Positions 35,011 to 37,091 of a stretch of 37,091 nucleotides of DNA are shown here, one piece after another; positions within the stretch are counted from its first letter, which is position 1, and each line of letters begins with the position of its first letter. Below the pieces are notes generated by a model. The model was given only the letters and a program-made list of their open reading frames with translations. It ran no database searches and was not told where the DNA came from. This DNA comes from Flavobacteriaceae bacterium CG_4_10_14_3_um_filter_33_47 (lineage in GTDB: Bacteria > Bacteroidota > Bacteroidia > Flavobacteriales > Flavobacteriaceae), in the NCBI GenBank assembly GCA_002784145.1, contig PFKE01000155.1, positions 9,126 through 46,216 on the forward strand. The letters are read 5' to 3'. The translations under genes were made by a program, and so were the position numbers.

Positions 35011-35937
35011 TTATAACTTTACAAGTTTAGAGGTTAATGATTGTTCTGAATCATTTTTAATTTTTATTAAATAAAGCCCTTGTTTTAGGCTTGAAATATC
35101 AAATAAAAATCCTTTCCTTAAATTTCCGTTAAAGGATTTTACAAGTTTTCCTGTAATATCAAATATTTTTAAGTCATTAATAGAGTGGTTTATTTGAAAG
35201 CTTGTAAACGTTGGGTTTGGGTAAGCAGAAATCATCCTTCCATTTCTAAATTCATTATTGTCAAGGGTTATGGCGTAGGTATATTCAGTGGTTGGTTTCC
35301 AAAAAATATTTTCATTTGCAACACCATTCCAATCGTCAGCAAAATAGACAGAATATCCTGTAATATCTTGATTGTTTAAAGTGATATTGAAAATTTCAGC
35401 ACCATCATTAATGGAAACCGTCATAGTTGTTGCAGTATTTAAGGTGAACTTAAACTTAAAATCAGCAAAACTTGTTGAACCACCAATACTAGATGCATTT
35501 ATAGTTCCACCATTTGAAACCACTTCCCATGGATCATTAGCACCGCTATTTCCATTTAAATTTACTTGTACGGCATAATTGTTTCTTCTATCGGCCCAAG
35601 ACATTGTAGAAGTTGGACTTGAAAGTAAAGCCAATCCAATAACACCAAACGATGCCTGTGTGGCAGAAACTGTAATAGTGAAACTATCACCTACCGCCAT
35701 GGTAGATGGTGTCCCCGACGTAGTACCATCTTCTGTAAAGTTTCTCCAAGCAACAGATTGTTTCGCTCCACCACCATTAGCCCACATACCAAATTGATCA
35801 GTTCCTTGATCAAAATTACCGCCGTTATCAGAGAAAAATGCACTATAATTAGCAACTCTCTGAGGATAGAAAATTGTTGTTTGTGCATTTAAAACAAATG
35901 CAGTAATTAAAAATAAAAGCGTGTAAAATTTCTTCAT
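35011..35937 (-). CDS. T9SS-sorted secreted protein of unknown function
   Basis: 308 residues with a signal peptide (ITAFVLNAQ, cleavage near 19) and a C-terminal type A T9SS sorting domain from about residue 235 (ISAYPNPTFTSFQI, KIFDITGKLVKSF, LKQGLYLIKI). The middle (about 25-225) is a beta-rich, Gly/Ser/Asn/Thr-rich domain with conserved-looking aromatic residues (DQFGMWANGG, VAWRNFTEDG, YSVYFADDWNG). No catalytic motif is evident. A carbohydrate-binding or lectin-like role would fit, as it lies 11 bp downstream of the alpha-amylase gene in the same unit. It also carries the same kind of sorting domain, so both should be exported by the same system. Confidence 0.85.
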   Translation of the reverse strand: MKKFYTLLFLITAFVLNAQTTIFYPQRVANYSAFFSDNGGNFDQGTDQFGMWANGGGAKQSVAWRNFTEDGTTSGTPSTMAVGDSFTITVSATQASFGVIGLALLSSPTSTMSWADRRNNYAVQVNLNGNSGANDPWEVVSNGGTINASSIGGSTSFADFKFKFTLNTATTMTVSINDGAEIFNITLNNQDITGYSVYFADDWNGVANENIFWKPTTEYTYAITLDNNEFRNGRMISAYPNPTFTSFQINHSINDLKIFDITGKLVKSFNGNLRKGFLFDISSLKQGLYLIKIKNDSEQSLTSKLVKL

Positions 35938-35948
35938 AGTTTTAAAGT

Positions 35949-37091
35949 TTAGTTAATTAATAATCGCTTTGAAACAGAAGTGGATTCAGTTTTAAAATTT
36001 ACAATGTATAGACCTTGGGTAATATTAGAGATGTTAAATTCGTGATTTTTTTGGAAACCACCTTTAAAAGTTGAAATTAATTTTCCTGTAGTATCAAAAA
36101 TAGATACAGTCTCTACAGATTTATTAATGCTAAATGAGCTTTTTGCTGGGTTTGGGTATAACATTAAATCATCTGCGAAAAAGATATCATTATTACTTAA
36201 TGTAGAGGCAGCATTTCCATAAATCTTAAAGGCGCCAGAAGCTAAATTAATTGGGCTTGTGGTACTAGTTACATTAATGGATGTGCTTCCAGTTTCGTCC
36301 ATTAAATCGTACCAAGTTCCAGTAAAAGGAAAATCGGGTGTGATGTTTTGAGATATTGTATTAAAGTTGGCCAAAATCACCACATTCTTTAGTTGAGATG
36401 ATGGTAGTGCATCATCCCAAATAAATATTTTAGGCGTACGAGTATTGGTAGTCATTGAATAATTGCCTTCAAAAACAGCTTCATTGATTTTTAAATGGAT
36501 CATTCGCGACCAATCGCTGTAAATCTGACTTCTATTGGGATCTCCCAACCAATTCTCTGCCCATTGTGGTTGCGGTTTGGTATCTAATTTACAGTCGCCA
36601 TCATTATTGCCGTCAAAATCACTATTTACCACGCCATTGGAACAGGTCCAAATAGAATCGTCCATTCCCAAATCGGCAAAATGCCAAACCATTTTAGGTC
36701 CTGGAACAGTTAAAAAAACGGCACCCAAAGCTGACATTCTGGTCAAATCGGTATTTAAGTTGCCAGAAACACCACTAACACCAAATTGAAACATCTCGTA
36801 CATAATGCGATCTTTGTCATGACTTTCGGGATAGCCTATAGTTCTTTTTCCTGTAAAACCATGAGCTGTATGTCCAATTCTTGAAATATCGATAGAACTG
36901 GATTGCCCTTGCGCTAAATTTTTGTAACTGTTCCACATTTCGCTCCACATCATGATCCCTTTGCCTTCACCAAGTCTATAATTGGCCCATTCCTGTTCTT
37001 CGGCATCGCCACCCAAATGTTCAAAAATCACATAATGCTCAGGATCCAATGACCATGAATGATCGGCATATTCCTTTAAAACGGCCACACG
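35949..37091 (-). CDS. GH13 alpha-amylase with T9SS sorting domain (5' part outside window)
   Basis: C-terminal ~380 residues of a secreted alpha-amylase; the frame is open at the window edge, so the signal peptide, the start of the barrel and the nucleophile region are missing. The visible part has the acid/base Glu in YVIFEHLGG and the transition-state Asp in GYPESHDKDRI. The rest of the barrel follows (GAVFLTVPGPKMVWHFADLG), then a C-terminal beta domain. A T9SS type A sorting domain starts at about LMLYPNPAKSSFSI and ends SKRLLIN. It should act outside the cell on starch or glycogen-like polymers, supplying the SusCD importer. It is cotranscribed with the 308-residue T9SS protein downstream. 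Confidence 0.9.
   Translation of the reverse strand, partial: RVAVLKEYADHSWSLDPEHYVIFEHLGGDAEEQEWANYRLGEGKGIMMWSEMWNSYKNLAQGQSSSIDISRIGHTAHGFTGKRTIGYPESHDKDRIMYEMFQFGVSGVSGNLNTDLTRMSALGAVFLTVPGPKMVWHFADLGMDDSIWTCSNGVVNSDFDGNNDGDCKLDTKPQPQWAENWLGDPNRSQIYSDWSRMIHLKINEAVFEGNYSMTTNTRTPKIFIWDDALPSSQLKNVVILANFNTISQNITPDFPFTGTWYDLMDETGSTSINVTSTTSPINLASGAFKIYGNAASTLSNNDIFFADDLMLYPNPAKSSFSINKSVETVSIFDTTGKLISTFKGGFQKNHEFNISNITQGLYIVNFKTESTSVSKRLLIN

Overview
The window looks like the chromosome of a marine or environmental Bacteroidota, most likely a Flavobacteriaceae. The DNA is AT-rich, starts are preceded by A-rich leaders rather than strong Shine-Dalgarno sites, there is a SusC/SusD pair, many lipoproteins, and two proteins with C-terminal type IX secretion (T9SS) sorting domains. 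The content is that of a large carbohydrate-utilisation region centred on alpha-glucans and trehalose, flanked by a small beta-galactan set.

Layout. Positions 1-64 hold the 3' part of a tRNA-Leu(UAG). A class I mannose-6-phosphate isomerase follows (308-1279, +). A minus-strand pair comes next: a LacI-family regulator (4342-3302) and a GH13 alpha-glucosidase lipoprotein (3116-1386). Divergent from the regulator is susC-susD (4753-9345, +), closed by a strong terminator. Near-identical 16-bp LacI-type operators lie upstream of both the GH13 gene and susC, so the regulator probably controls both.

From 9572 to 28649 (+) twelve genes run with tiny gaps or ATGA overlaps and no terminator visible between them. 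In order they are: a secreted protein of unknown function; a large VCBS/FG-GAP + ASPIC/UnbV lipoprotein; a small unknown lipoprotein; two more VCBS/ASPIC paralogues; a vanadium-dependent haloperoxidase-like lipoprotein; a uridine-kinase-like P-loop protein; an SLC45/GPH-like MFS transporter; a second MFS transporter; a GH37 trehalase; and a sugar-porter MFS transporter. The trehalase resembles fungal neutral trehalases, including their calcium-binding motif. Convergent to this unit is a minus-strand pair, GH53 endo-beta-1,4-galactanase and GH2 beta-galactosidase (32270-28698). Divergent from these is an 864-residue GH5-like secreted hydrolase (32368-34962, +). The window ends with a minus-strand pair: a GH13 alpha-amylase with a T9SS domain, cut by the window edge, and a 308-residue T9SS cargo of unknown function.

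Inferred working model: the T9SS amylase cuts alpha-glucan outside the cell, SusCD imports the oligosaccharides, the periplasmic or surface GH13 lipoprotein trims them, and MFS carriers bring small sugars into the cytoplasm, where the trehalase splits trehalose. The most unusual part is the block of three tandem double-propeller-like lipoproteins plus a small lipoprotein and a haloperoxidase-like protein (10360-22127), which shares a probable transcript with the trehalose genes and has no obvious textbook role in sugar use.
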